A stretch of 64,000 nucleotides of DNA from Leclercia sp. S52 (GTDB lineage: Bacteria > Pseudomonadota > Gammaproteobacteria > Enterobacterales > Enterobacteriaceae). Positions within the stretch are counted from its first letter, which is position 1; each line of letters opens with the position of its first letter. The notes below the pieces were generated by a model. It had not been told where the DNA came from. It worked only from the letters and a program-made list of their open reading frames with translations, and searched no databases. The stretch covers positions 4,774,001 through 4,838,000 of the forward strand of contig NZ_CP152474.1 of assembly GCF_039727615.1 (NCBI RefSeq), written 5' to 3'. Shown piece by piece: positions 55,763-64,000 of this stretch. The translations under genes and the position numbers were made by a program.

Positions 55763-56766
55763 TGGTGCAACAGCTGCTTAAACACCGCGAGGCGCTGCTG
55801 GCGGCGGTGATCGTGCTGATGGTGGTCGCCATCGGTGCCCGCGTCCCGTCGTTTATCGCGCCGGGCAACCTGGTGGAGATGTTCAACGACACCTCGATTC
55901 TGATCGTTCTCGCCCTCGGGCAGATGATGGTCCTGCTCACCAAGGGCATCGACCTGTCGATGGCGGCTAACCTGGCGCTGACCGGGATGATTGTCGCCCT
56001 GATTAACTTTAACTACCCCGAGGTACCGGTCTGGGCGCTGCTGATCCTGGCCACCGTGCTGGGTCTGGTGATGGGCATCATCAACGGCCTGCTGGTGTGG
56101 AAGATGGGCATCCCGGCGATTGTGGTGACGCTCGGCACCATGAGCATCTACCGCGGGATTATTTTTCTGCTCTCCGGCGGCGGCTGGGTCAACTCCAACC
56201 AGATGGGGGCCGACTTCCTCGGCCTGCCGCGGGCGTCGGTGCTGGGCCTGCCGGTGCTGAGCTGGTGCGCCATTGCCGCCCTGCTGCTGGTGGGCTATTT
56301 CCTGCGCTACAGCCGCACCGGGCGCGCGCTCTACACCGCGGGCGGTAACGCCACGGCGGCGTACTACACCGGGATCAACGCCGGAAAAATGCAGTTCGTC
56401 AGCTTTTGCCTCTCCGGGGCGCTGGCCGGGTTCTGCGGCTATCTGTGGATCTCCCGCTTTGCGGTGGCCTATGTCGACGTGGCGAACGGCTTTGAGCTCC
56501 AGGTGGTGGCGGCCTGCGTGATCGGCGGCATCAGCACCATGGGCGGTACCGGCCGGGTGTTAGGTTGCCTGTGCGGGGCGCTGTTCCTCGGGGTGATCAA
56601 CAATGCCCTGCCGGTGATCGGCGTGTCGCCGTTCTGGCAGATGGCGATCTCCGGGACGGTGATCGTGATTGCGGTGCTGCTCAATGAGCGCGGCAACAAA
56701 CGCAAAGGACGGCTGATCCTGCGCGATGCGGCGCTGGCTCGTCAGAAACAGGCGGTAAGATCATGA
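55762..56766 (+). CDS. Sugar ABC transporter permease 1 (probably L-rhamnose)
   Basis: 334 residues with eight to ten membrane spans, of the ribose/xylose/arabinose permease family (RbsC-like). The core motifs VLALGQMMVLLTKGIDLSMAA near residue 48 and YTAGGNATAAYYTGIN near 190 are typical, and the cytoplasmic loop between spans contacts the ATPase. Its stop overlaps the start of the second permease. The two different permeases probably form a heterodimer in the membrane. Confidence 0.9.
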   Translation: MVQQLLKHREALLAAVIVLMVVAIGARVPSFIAPGNLVEMFNDTSILIVLALGQMMVLLTKGIDLSMAANLALTGMIVALINFNYPEVPVWALLILATVLGLVMGIINGLLVWKMGIPAIVVTLGTMSIYRGIIFLLSGGGWVNSNQMGADFLGLPRASVLGLPVLSWCAIAALLLVGYFLRYSRTGRALYTAGGNATAAYYTGINAGKMQFVSFCLSGALAGFCGYLWISRFAVAYVDVANGFELQVVAACVIGGISTMGGTGRVLGCLCGALFLGVINNALPVIGVSPFWQMAISGTVIVIAVLLNERGNKRKGRLILRDAALARQKQAVRS

Positions 56767-57767
56767 GTAAAGTAATGACGTCTGAAGAGATTAAAAACAC
56801 CCCCGCCCCGGCAGGCATTTTCCAGCGCCTGCTGTGCTGGGAAGGTTTTCTGCTGGCGGTTACCCTGGCGGTGTTTGTGGGTAACGCCCTGGCCTCCCCG
56901 TACTTCCTTGATATCTGGAACCTGTCGGATGCAACCTTCAACTTCACCGAAAAGGCGATCATCGTCCTGCCGATGGCGATGCTGATCATCGCCCGTGAAA
57001 TTGACCTGTCGGTGGCCTCCACCATCGCCCTGAGCTCCACGGTGATGGGCTTTTGTGCGGCGGCCGGGCTGGATACGCCGCTGCTGGTCTGCGTGGGCTT
57101 AGGGGTTGGCCTGCTGTGCGGGCTGTTCAACGGCCTGCTGGTGACCCGCTTTAATCTGTCGTCGATTGTGATCACCATCGGCACCATGAGCCTTTATCGC
57201 GGCATCACCTACATTCTGCTGGGCGACCAGGCGCTGAACGCGTATCCGGAGAGCTTCGCCTGGTTTGGTCAGGGGTACGTCTGGGGGGCGCTGTCGTTTG
57301 AGTTCGCGCTCTTTATCGTGCTGGCAATCCTGTTTGCCTTCGTGCTGCACAAGACCAACTTCGGGCGTCGCACCTACGCCATCGGCAATAACCCGACCGG
57401 GGCCTGGTATTCCGGCATTAACGTGAAGCGCCACAACCTGATCCTCTTTGCCCTGGTGGGGCTGATGGCCGGGCTGGCCTCGGTGCTACTCACCTCGCGT
57501 CTGGGCAGTACCCGCCCGACCATTGCGATGGGCTGGGAACTGGCGGTGGTGACCATGGCGGTACTCGGTGGGGTCAATATTCTCGGCGGTTCCGGCAGCA
57601 TGGTGGGCGTGATTATCGCCGCCTTCCTGATGGGGCTGGTCACCTTCGGCCTGAGCCTGCTCAACGTGCCGGGCATCGTGATGTCGGTGATTATCGGCGC
57701 GATGCTGATTGTGGTGATCTCTCTGCCGATCATCACCCGCCGCGTGATGCAGCGAAGACGGATCTAA
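56763..57767 (+). CDS. Sugar ABC transporter permease 2 (probably L-rhamnose)
   Basis: 334 residues, homologous to the preceding permease: IIVLPMAMLIIAREIDLSVAS near residue 63 and YAIGNNPTGAWYSGINV near 205 are the matching motifs. About ten spans. It overlaps the first permease by four bases and is followed by a BIME. It contains an intact in-frame G6 run (57283-57288). Confidence 0.9.
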   Translation: MSKVMTSEEIKNTPAPAGIFQRLLCWEGFLLAVTLAVFVGNALASPYFLDIWNLSDATFNFTEKAIIVLPMAMLIIAREIDLSVASTIALSSTVMGFCAAAGLDTPLLVCVGLGVGLLCGLFNGLLVTRFNLSSIVITIGTMSLYRGITYILLGDQALNAYPESFAWFGQGYVWGALSFEFALFIVLAILFAFVLHKTNFGRRTYAIGNNPTGAWYSGINVKRHNLILFALVGLMAGLASVLLTSRLGSTRPTIAMGWELAVVTMAVLGGVNILGGSGSMVGVIIAAFLMGLVTFGLSLLNVPGIVMSVIIGAMLIVVISLPIITRRVMQRRRI

Positions 57768-57768
57768 A

Positions 57769-57838
57769 TGCCGGGTGGCACTACGTTTACCCGGCCTACC
57801 TAACCGTAGGCCCGTGCAAGCGCAGCGCCGCCGGGCAT
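57769..57838. repeat. BIME between the ABC permease and the lactaldehyde reductase gene
   Basis: GCCGGGTGGCACTACGTTTACCCGGC, CTACCTAACCGTAGG, GCCCGTGCAAGCGCAGCGCCGCCGGGC. It lies between two rightward rha genes. Confidence 0.8.
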
Positions 57839-57867
57839 AAAAATCACCGTAATTAAGGAGAATGATC

Positions 57868-59016
57868 ATGAGCTTTATGTTGGCGCTGCCGAAAATCAGC
57901 CTGCACGGCGCAGGCGCGATCGGCGATATGGTTAAGCTGGTCGCAAACAAACAGTGGGGCAAGGCGCTGATCGTCACCGATGGTCAGCTGGTGAAAATGG
58001 GCCTGCTCGACAGCCTGTTTACCGCCCTCGACGCGCAGCAGATGTCTTATCAGCTGTTCGACGCGGTCTTCCCGAATCCGACCGAGGCGCTGGTACAAAA
58101 AGGATTTGCCGCGTATCAGGACGCGCACTGTGATTACATTATTGCCTTCGGCGGCGGCAGCCCGATTGATACCGCGAAAGCGATTAAAATTCTCACCGCC
58201 AATCCTGGCCCGTCCACCGCTTACTCCGGCGTCGGCAAAGTGATCAACGCCGGGGTGCCGCTGGTGGCGATCAACACCACCGCCGGCACGGCGGCGGAGA
58301 TGACCAGCAACGCGGTGATCATCGACTCCGCGCGTCAGGTGAAAGAGGTGATCATCGACCCGAACATTATCCCGGATATCGCCGTGGATGACGCCAGCGT
58401 GATGCTCGACATCCCGGATTCCGTCACCGCCGCCACCGGGATGGATGCCCTGACCCACGCCATCGAAGCCTGGGTCTCCGTGGGTGCCCATCCCCTGACC
58501 GACGCCAACGCGCTGGAGGCCATTCGCCTGATCGCCCACTGGCTGCCGGAAGCGGTAGACAACGGGCATAACCTCGAGGCACGCGAGCAGATGGCTTTCG
58601 GTCAGTATCTGGCCGGGATGGCCTTTAACAGCGCCGGTCTCGGGCTGGTACATGCCCTGGCCCACCAGCCGGGAGCCACGCACAACCTGCCGCACGGCGT
58701 GTGCAACGCCATCCTGCTGCCGATCGTCGAAAACTTTAACCGTCCGAACGCCGTAGTGCGCTTTGCCCGCGTGGCGCAGGCGATGGGCGTTGATACCCGC
58801 GAGATGAGCGACGAAGCGGCCAGCATGGCGGCCATTCAGGCAATTCGCGACCTGAGCACCCGCGTCGGCATTCCGTCAGGCTTCAGCAAGCTGGGCGTGA
58901 CCAAAGCCGATATCGAAGGCTGGCTCGACAAAGCCCTCGCCGACCCGTGCGCCCCCTGCAACCCGCGCAGCGCCAGCCGCGACGAGGTGCGCGAACTCTA
59001 TCTGGAGGCATTATGA
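57868..59016 (+). CDS. fucO: Lactaldehyde reductase, iron-dependent alcohol dehydrogenase (FucO-like)
   Basis: It reduces L-lactaldehyde from the RhaD reaction to 1,2-propanediol with NADH. It has 382 residues from the ATG at 57868 ([14 protein letters not shown]), the length of E. coli FucO; AAGGAG lies 7 bases before it, too close to the ATG at 57862 for that one to be preferred. NAD-binding [13 protein letters not shown] lies near residue 95. Iron ligands are in [13 protein letters not shown] near 195 and [15 protein letters not shown] near 260-275. In E. coli fucO is in the fucose locus; here a related enzyme sits in the rhamnose operon. Similarity to YiaY-type enzymes is also strong, so the exact subfamily is open. 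Confidence 0.85.
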   Translation: MSFMLALPKISLHGAGAIGDMVKLVANKQWGKALIVTDGQLVKMGLLDSLFTALDAQQMSYQLFDAVFPNPTEALVQKGFAAYQDAHCDYIIAFGGGSPIDTAKAIKILTANPGPSTAYSGVGKVINAGVPLVAINTTAGTAAEMTSNAVIIDSARQVKEVIIDPNIIPDIAVDDASVMLDIPDSVTAATGMDALTHAIEAWVSVGAHPLTDANALEAIRLIAHWLPEAVDNGHNLEAREQMAFGQYLAGMAFNSAGLGLVHALAHQPGATHNLPHGVCNAILLPIVENFNRPNAVVRFARVAQAMGVDTREMSDEAASMAAIQAIRDLSTRVGIPSGFSKLGVTKADIEGWLDKALADPCAPCNPRSASRDEVRELYLEAL

Positions 59017-59327
59017 TCCGCAAAGCCTTTGTAATGCAGGTGAACCCTGACGCACACGAGGAGTATGAACGTCGCCACAACCCGATCTGGCCCGAGCTGG
59101 AAGCGGTGCTGAAAGACCACGGCGCGCACCACTACGCCATTTATCTGGATAAGACCCGCAACCTGCTGTTTGCCACGGTGGAGATCGAATCGGAAGAGCG
59201 CTGGAACGCGGTGGCAAACACCGATGTCTGCCAGCGCTGGTGGAAATATATGGGGGAAGTGATGCCGTCTAACCCGGATAACAGCCCGGTGAGTACCGGG
59301 CTGCAAGAGGTGTTTTACCTGGAGTAA
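59013..59327 (+). CDS. rhaM: L-rhamnose mutarotase
   Basis: It speeds interconversion of the alpha and beta anomers of L-rhamnose so that the isomerase receives the form it needs. It has 104 residues from the ATG at 59013, which overlaps the preceding stop (ATGA). [18 protein letters not shown] carries the catalytic histidine near 22, and CQRWWKYM near 72 is conserved. It is the last gene of the rha operon. Confidence 0.96.
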   Translation: MIRKAFVMQVNPDAHEEYERRHNPIWPELEAVLKDHGAHHYAIYLDKTRNLLFATVEIESEERWNAVANTDVCQRWWKYMGEVMPSNPDNSPVSTGLQEVFYLE

Positions 59328-59332
59328 CACTC

Positions 59333-59365
59333 AACCCCGTAGAGGTCATTCTACGGGGTTTTTTA
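59333..59365 (+). terminator. Terminator of the rha operon
   Basis: AACCCCGTAGA, loop GGTCAT, TCTACGGGGTT, then T4-ATTTT. It starts 6 bases past the rhaM stop and separates the rha locus from the vgrG island. Confidence 0.88.
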
Positions 59366-59457
59366 TTTTCAGATTTTAACTCCTGTTTCAGCCATTTACA
59401 GCCTACCCCCGCCGTGCAACCATCCCTCATTAACCTTACGTTAAATGAGGCTTTGTT

Positions 59458-61930
59458 ATGGATAACTGGCTGGCCCTTTTCGACGGACAGACCCGCTACA
59501 CCCTCGAAATTACCGACTCCCCCCGTCACACCTGACGTGCTGCGCTTCAGCGGCCGGGAAGCCCTCAGCGAGCCCTTCCAGTGGACCATCGACTTCACCA
59601 CCCCGCAGGGCAATATTCGCCCGGAAGAGGTGCTGCTGAAACATGCCACCCTGCGTATGCGCAGCGGGAAGGCGGTGCATGGCATCATCACCCGTCTGGA
59701 GTGGATTACCACCACCGCCGACCAGGCGCACTGGCAGATGGTGCTCAGCTCCCGTCTGGCGCTGCTCAGCCGTACCCGCCAGTGCCGCATCTTTCAGAGC
59801 CAGTCCGTGCCGGAGGTGGTGGACCAGGTCCTGCGTCAGCACGGCCTGGAGGGCGCGGATTTTGACTTCCGCCTGGAGCGTGTGTATCCGGCGCGGGAGC
59901 TGATTACCCAGTGGCGGGAGACGGACCTCGAATTTATTCAGCGCATACTTTCAGAGGTGGGGATTTTCTGGCGCACGGAAATGGACGAGGCGCGCGGGCT
60001 GGATACTTATATTTTTGCCGACAGCCAACTGAACTACCGGTTTGACGTACGCCTGCCGTACCGCGAGCCCTCCGGCCTGTACGACGGGGCGGCAGAGTCA
60101 GTGTGGGACGTGCGCACGTTACATCAGGTGGTGCCGGGGATGGTCAGCGTGCGGGACTACAACTACCGTATCGCCGGGACACCGATGGATGCCACGGTGA
60201 GCGTGCGCAGTGACGCCGTGACCACCGGAGAGCACTACCGCTACGCAGAGCCGTACCGGAAGGCCGGGGACGACAGTGACCCGGAGCCGGAAACCGAATC
60301 CGGTGCCTTTTATGCCCGCATTCACCATGAGCGGGAGCTGAACCGGTCTGCCCGTATTCATCTGGAGAGTAACGCCGCCTGCCTGCTGCCGGGTCAGGTG
60401 CTGGAGCCGCAGGGCGAGGTGATTCGTGCGCTGAAAGAAGGCGTGGTCATCACGGAGGTGAAGTACCACGCCGCCCGGGATACCCGGCTCCACGTTTCTG
60501 TCGACGGGATACCCTATACGGAACGCTACTGCTTCCGCCCCGCCGGAGTCCCGCGCCCGGAGGTGCACGGCACTTTACCGGCCCGCATCGAGAGCCGGGA
60601 GAAGAACGACATTTATGCCCATCTTGACGGGCACGGCCGCTACCGGGTCAGGCTGGATTTTGACCGGAGCGATGCGGAGCAGGGGTTCGCGTACCTGTGG
60701 CTGCGGATGGCGAAGCCGTACAGCGGTGAGACGTACGGCTGGCACACCCCGCTTCTCGACGGTGCTGAAGTCGCCATCGCGTACAACAGCGGCGACATCG
60801 ACCTGCCGTATATCTCCCACGCCCTGCACGACTCTGAATACCCTGACCACGTCACCCGCGACAACCACACCCGCAACGTGCTGCGCACCCCGGCCAACAA
60901 CAAGCTGCGGATGGAGGACCGGCGTGGGGAGGAGCACATCAGGCTTGCCACGGAGTACGGCAGAACCCAGCTGAATGCCGGGCATCTGGTGGATGCGCAG
61001 GAGAAACCCCGGGGCAAAGGCTTTGAGCTCAGAACCGATGAGCACGGCGTGATACGGGTGGCGAAGGGGCTGTTCATCTGCGCCGACGGGCAGCAGAAGG
61101 CGCAGGGCGAGGTGCTGGATATGGACACCGCCCTCAAGGAAATCGAGGCCTGCCTCCGGCAACTGCAGCAGCTGGAGGTGGCGGCAGAGCAGGCGCAGGC
61201 CCTGAAGGCGGATATCGACAGCCAGATTCAGATGTTTGAACAACGGCTGAAGCCGCTGAACGAGACCCTGCTGTTCTCCGCCCCGGAAGGGGTGGCGCTG
61301 ACCAGTGGCGAGCATATGCAGATGACCGCCGCGAAGAATGTCGCCATCAATGCAGGCGGGGATACCAGCCTCGGGGTGACGGGCAACATGACCGCCCTGG
61401 CCGGGGAGAAAATGGGGCTGTTTGCCCGGACCGGCCAGCTGAGTCTGAAGGCCAGTGAAGGTCCGGTGGAGGTGCAGGCGCAGAACGGGAACATGCGTCT
61501 GTTCGCAGAGCAGAAACTCACCCTGACTTCAGCGAGCGACATTACCCTGGCGGGGAAAAAGCGCATCACGCTGATTGGTGGCGGGAGTTATCTGCGGCTG
61601 GAGGCGGGGAAAATTGAATACGGGACCCTGGGGACCTACCTGCGCCGGACGAAGCGGACAATGGTGGCTGCAAGGAATTCTCAGCAACAAAATTTGTTAA
61701 AAATGCCTGCGCCATTACCCGATCTGTCATGTGGCCCTTTCACTGCCTGCTTTCGGGTCAGCGATTTAAATACAGGAAATGAAGATATTCTATTTGCCTG
61801 GCAGATCACCACAACAACGGGAACTGTAAAAGGTCAAACCCAGGCAGCTCTTACAAACAGAGTTACTAGTGATAGCGAAGCGTCGGTATCGCTGGATTAC
61901 GTATTTCAAATCAGAGCAGGAATAAGATAA
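59458..61930 (+). CDS. vgrG: VgrG, type VI secretion spike protein with C-terminal extension (frameshifted as read)
   Basis: VgrG trimers form the puncturing tip of the type VI secretion tube and carry effectors. From the ATG at 59458 (MDNWLALFDGQTRYTLEI) the frame breaks at a C6 run (59519-59524). With five C it reads SPVTPDVLRFSGREAL and continues to 61930, giving 823 residues. The phage gp27/gp5-like region (about 20-480) includes REALSEPFQWTIDFTTPQG and LDFDRSDAEQGFAYLWLRM. Then come a coiled segment (about 550-600) and the DUF2345-type beta-helix with GDTSLGVTGNMTAL. After KIEYGTLGTYL there is an extra stretch of roughly 85 residues that may receive cargo. No other secretion gene is in the window. 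Its stop overlaps the next start by one base. Confidence 0.88.
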
Positions 61931-62799
61931 TGGGAATAGATCAAACCATAACATCTATGGATAAAGAGAAGCAGGAGAAAAGGGTAGAAGCTGATTTTTT
62001 CCATTTAGACATGATTCCACAGGCGATGGATAATATGGGGTGGAAGACCGCCTCTCAATTAATGAAGCACTGGTTCAGCATTACCCCTGAATGCGCCTTC
62101 AATAAAGAAATGAAAAATGAATTATTATCCACAGATGCATACCTTATAGAAAACTCAAAAATCAATACCAACATTGTCAATATGTCATGGGCTATTCAGT
62201 TTAATCAAGTCAAAGATGGAATAATCGAGCTAGGTAAAAAATGGAATAGTATAAAGGGGAAAGAGCAGTTAATAGATAGAATTTTCAATGCTGGCGATTA
62301 TAATAAAGAAGCGATCAAAATAGGTTATACTGATGATGTAAAGATACTTGACTCAACTGCACAAATTAACTTTAAACGGATAGGCAGTAAACTTGATACG
62401 GTGAATGAATGGTATGGTGCCATGGGTAATACCACACTTAAGATATGTGTACGGGGATATACGTCCAAAGAAAACATGAAAAACCAATTTAATGTTGAAT
62501 CCATAGGATATTATCTGAAGGATACTTATGACTTTGTTGATGATGGCACAATATCAGAACCTTTAGGAGTGTGGAGTAAAGATCGAATATTGGATAAAAA
62601 AGAATCAGCCATTTATATGTCCTCTTACATGTCAGGTTTTTTTGGTGAACTGGTCAGAACATATTCTGGCTTTGTCCCTGTGTTTAATAAAGACTTCCGA
62701 GCATGGCAGAGAAAACATAAAACCGGCGGAGACTTCATCATTCTATCAGATATTTTATGGATGCAGCCAGCGGAAAAGGACAAGATCATACCCTTATGA
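61930..62799 (+). CDS. Putative type VI secretion cargo protein, unknown family (possibly DUF6402)
   Basis: 289 residues (MGIDQTITSMDKEKQEKRVE). Its start overlaps the vgrG stop, and its own stop overlaps the next start, so the three genes are translationally coupled. It has no signal peptide and no clear membrane span. Stretches such as DMIPQAMDNMGWKTASQLMKHWF and YYLKDTYDFVDDGTISEPLGVWSK remind me of proteins grouped as DUF6402 next to vgrG genes, but I cannot confirm that. Base composition is strikingly AT-rich compared with the GC-rich vgrG core, suggesting separate ancestry. By position it is the likely VgrG-borne effector or its adaptor; no catalytic motif is evident. Confidence 0.6.
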   Translation: MGIDQTITSMDKEKQEKRVEADFFHLDMIPQAMDNMGWKTASQLMKHWFSITPECAFNKEMKNELLSTDAYLIENSKINTNIVNMSWAIQFNQVKDGIIELGKKWNSIKGKEQLIDRIFNAGDYNKEAIKIGYTDDVKILDSTAQINFKRIGSKLDTVNEWYGAMGNTTLKICVRGYTSKENMKNQFNVESIGYYLKDTYDFVDDGTISEPLGVWSKDRILDKKESAIYMSSYMSGFFGELVRTYSGFVPVFNKDFRAWQRKHKTGGDFIILSDILWMQPAEKDKIIPL

Positions 62800-63203
62800 G
62801 AAAAATAATAACATATATTTTTATAAAAATAATACCTCTTATTGTTTTTTGTGGGGCTATTTTTTCTCCTACAACACTATTCTATGGGGAAGATAATCAA
62901 ATATTTAAAAAGACGAGCCCAGATAAAATTTATCTTTTAGTTGTATACAAAGCAAAGCCTTTCACACTATATTCTTTCTATAAAATGCTAATTGGTGAAG
63001 ACTACTTTTTTGCCATTTATGACCGCTGCGGAAATATTATTTTTAAGCCATCCATTTTTTATGGTGCCGATAAGTCAGTTATTTATGGAGGGTTCAAGTT
63101 TTCATTGCACGAAAAGAATAAGTTATTTTACCCAACGAATAATGGCATCGAGTCCATAAAATTAAAAAATTCATTGGCTATTTGTCGAATACCCAAACCC
63201 TGA
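62796..63203 (+). CDS. Small membrane-anchored protein, candidate immunity protein
   Basis: 135 residues from the ATG at 62796 (MRKIITYIFIKIIPLIVFCG), which overlaps the previous stop as ATGA. The first 30 residues are a hydrophobic segment that is either an uncleaved anchor or a signal peptide; a cysteine near position 19 lacks a good lipobox. The rest is a basic, beta-rich domain (FAIYDRCGNIIFKPSIFYG, then YGGFKFSLHEKNK). It is AT-rich like the gene before it. I do not recognise the family securely (DUF6201 came to mind). Position after a presumed VgrG cargo gene, together with a periplasm-facing anchor, suggests it protects the producing cell. Confidence 0.6.
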   Translation: MRKIITYIFIKIIPLIVFCGAIFSPTTLFYGEDNQIFKKTSPDKIYLLVVYKAKPFTLYSFYKMLIGEDYFFAIYDRCGNIIFKPSIFYGADKSVIYGGFKFSLHEKNKLFYPTNNGIESIKLKNSLAICRIPKP

Positions 63204-63206
63204 ATT

Positions 63207-63236
63207 ATACTGCCGCTTTTGCGGCAGTATTTCCTT
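63207..63236. terminator. Hairpin between the vgrG island and the symporter gene
   Basis: ATACTGCCGC, loop TTTT, GCGGCAGTAT, a perfect 10-bp stem, followed by TTCCTTATT. It lies between convergent genes and can serve as the end of the island transcript and perhaps of the symporter. Confidence 0.65.
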
Positions 63237-63237
63237 A

Positions 63238-64000
63238 TTAACGCGCCTCTACCGTATTCCCGCTTGTTGTAATTTCATGCCTGCTGCTCAACGTAAACGC
63301 CGACAGCACCGTCACCGCCAGCACAAAGCAGCCCAGCATCAGGTAGGTCTCCTGGAAGCCGATCCGGTCATACATATTCCCGGCAAAGGCGGAGAGGAAA
63401 ATCGCCGCCAGCTGTTTGGCAAAGTTGAAGCCAATCAGATAGATGGTCGCGGACAGCCGGGTATCGAACACGCCGGTAATGTACTTGAACGCGCCCACCA
63501 GCAGGAACCGCACTTCCAGGGCGTGCAGCATCTTGAGGGCCACGACTTCCACGGCGGTGGTCGCAAATGACGAACCAATGATGCGCGTCGCCATAATCAC
63601 CCCGGCAATCAGCAGCGTATTTTTCGCGCCAATGCGGTTAATGATCCACGGCGAGCAGAACATGATGATGGCGTTGCAGATCTCCCCGGCGGTGGTCGCA
63701 AAACCAAACGCCCGTGTGCCCTCCTCCGGCGTGGCAAAGAAGGTTTTAAAGAAGGTGGCGAACTGCTGATCGAAGACGTCGTACACGCAGGCCACGCCAA
63801 TCACGTACAGGATGAACATCCACATTTTGCGCTGACGGAACAGGTTAATGACGGTTCTGGCGGTGATCTGCGGCTGGTTAGCGCCGAGGGCGTTCATCAC
63901 CTGGGCGGTCTGGTTAGGTTTCGGTTTGGCGACCACCAGCAACACCATCAGCACCAGCGCCGCCGCGGAACCCATCCAGAACACATACGAGGGATCAATC
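63238..64000 (-). CDS. LacY/MelY-type sugar:proton symporter (5' part beyond window)
   Basis: The frame is open from the window end to the stop at 63238, about 253 residues, the C-terminal 60% of a 12-span major facilitator protein. It aligns by eye with lactose permease: [12 protein letters not shown] carries the conserved Asp237/Asp240 positions, RIIGSSFAT the Arg302 position, and LKMLHALEV the Lys319, His322 and Glu325 positions, all needed for proton and sugar coupling. All charged residues are kept, so it should be active. Enterobacter MelY (melibiose) or LacY are the nearest named relatives I recall; the sugar is not decided by what is visible. Confidence 0.85.
   Translation of the reverse strand, partial: IDPSYVFWMGSAAALVLMVLLVVAKPKPNQTAQVMNALGANQPQITARTVINLFRQRKMWMFILYVIGVACVYDVFDQQFATFFKTFFATPEEGTRAFGFATTAGEICNAIIMFCSPWIINRIGAKNTLLIAGVIMATRIIGSSFATTAVEVVALKMLHALEVRFLLVGAFKYITGVFDTRLSATIYLIGFNFAKQLAAIFLSAFAGNMYDRIGFQETYLMLGCFVLAVTVLSAFTLSSRHEITTSGNTVEAR

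Overview
The window is a chromosomal segment from a member of the Enterobacteriaceae, most likely Enterobacter or a close relative (Lelliottia, Leclercia). Nearly every gene has a recognisable E. coli counterpart in the fabR-to-rhaD part of the chromosome. Small RNAs, operators and proteins look very close to E. coli, but the gene content differs at several junctions. I recognised families by reading; no database search was run.

Layout. (1) 1-7170: yijD and fabR, sthA, oxyR with the divergent sRNA OxyS, then argH-argB-argC facing argE across paired ARG boxes. (2) 8568-16273: ppc, an AraC-type regulator (yijO), fsaB, gldA, katG. (3) 16418-21763: the methionine genes metF, metL, metB and metJ, with tandem met boxes before metF and between metB and metJ. 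(4) 21815-30531: rpmE, priA, cytR, ftsN, hslVU, menA, rraA, zapB. (5) 30925-42902: glpFK, glpX, fpr, yiiR, yiiQ, tpiA, an SLC13-type permease, cdh, sbp, pfkA, fieF. (6) 43056-47182: cpxP (with the 3'UTR sRNA CpxQ), cpxRA, yiiM, sodA. (7) 47368-59327: a complete L-rhamnose locus, rhaR-rhaS facing rhaBAD, a four-gene sugar ABC importer, a lactaldehyde reductase and rhaM. (8) 59458-63203: an orphan type VI secretion island, vgrG followed by two AT-rich, overlapping genes that look like a cargo/immunity pair. (9) 63238-end: the C-terminal part of a LacY/MelY-type sugar:proton symporter.

How the genes work together. The rhamnose locus is self-contained: import by an ABC transporter (E. coli uses the RhaT symporter, whose gene is missing from its usual place beside sodA), mutarotation (RhaM), isomerisation, phosphorylation and aldol cleavage (RhaA, RhaB, RhaD), and disposal of lactaldehyde (FucO-like). 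The oxidative and envelope stress genes (oxyR/oxyS, katG, sodA, cpxRAP/CpxQ) keep recognisable operators.

Two points deserve attention. First, seven otherwise well conserved genes (fabR, oxyR, fsaB, metB, ftsN, menA, vgrG) each carry a +1 frameshift in a run of six G/C or seven A. One of them, ftsN, is essential in E. coli, so base-calling error is far more likely than seven real mutations. Second, the vgrG island is the part most likely to hold undescribed biology. BIME/REP repeats and a second hairpin family (CCCTCTCCC...GGGAGAGGG) fill many intergenic gaps, some inside operons.
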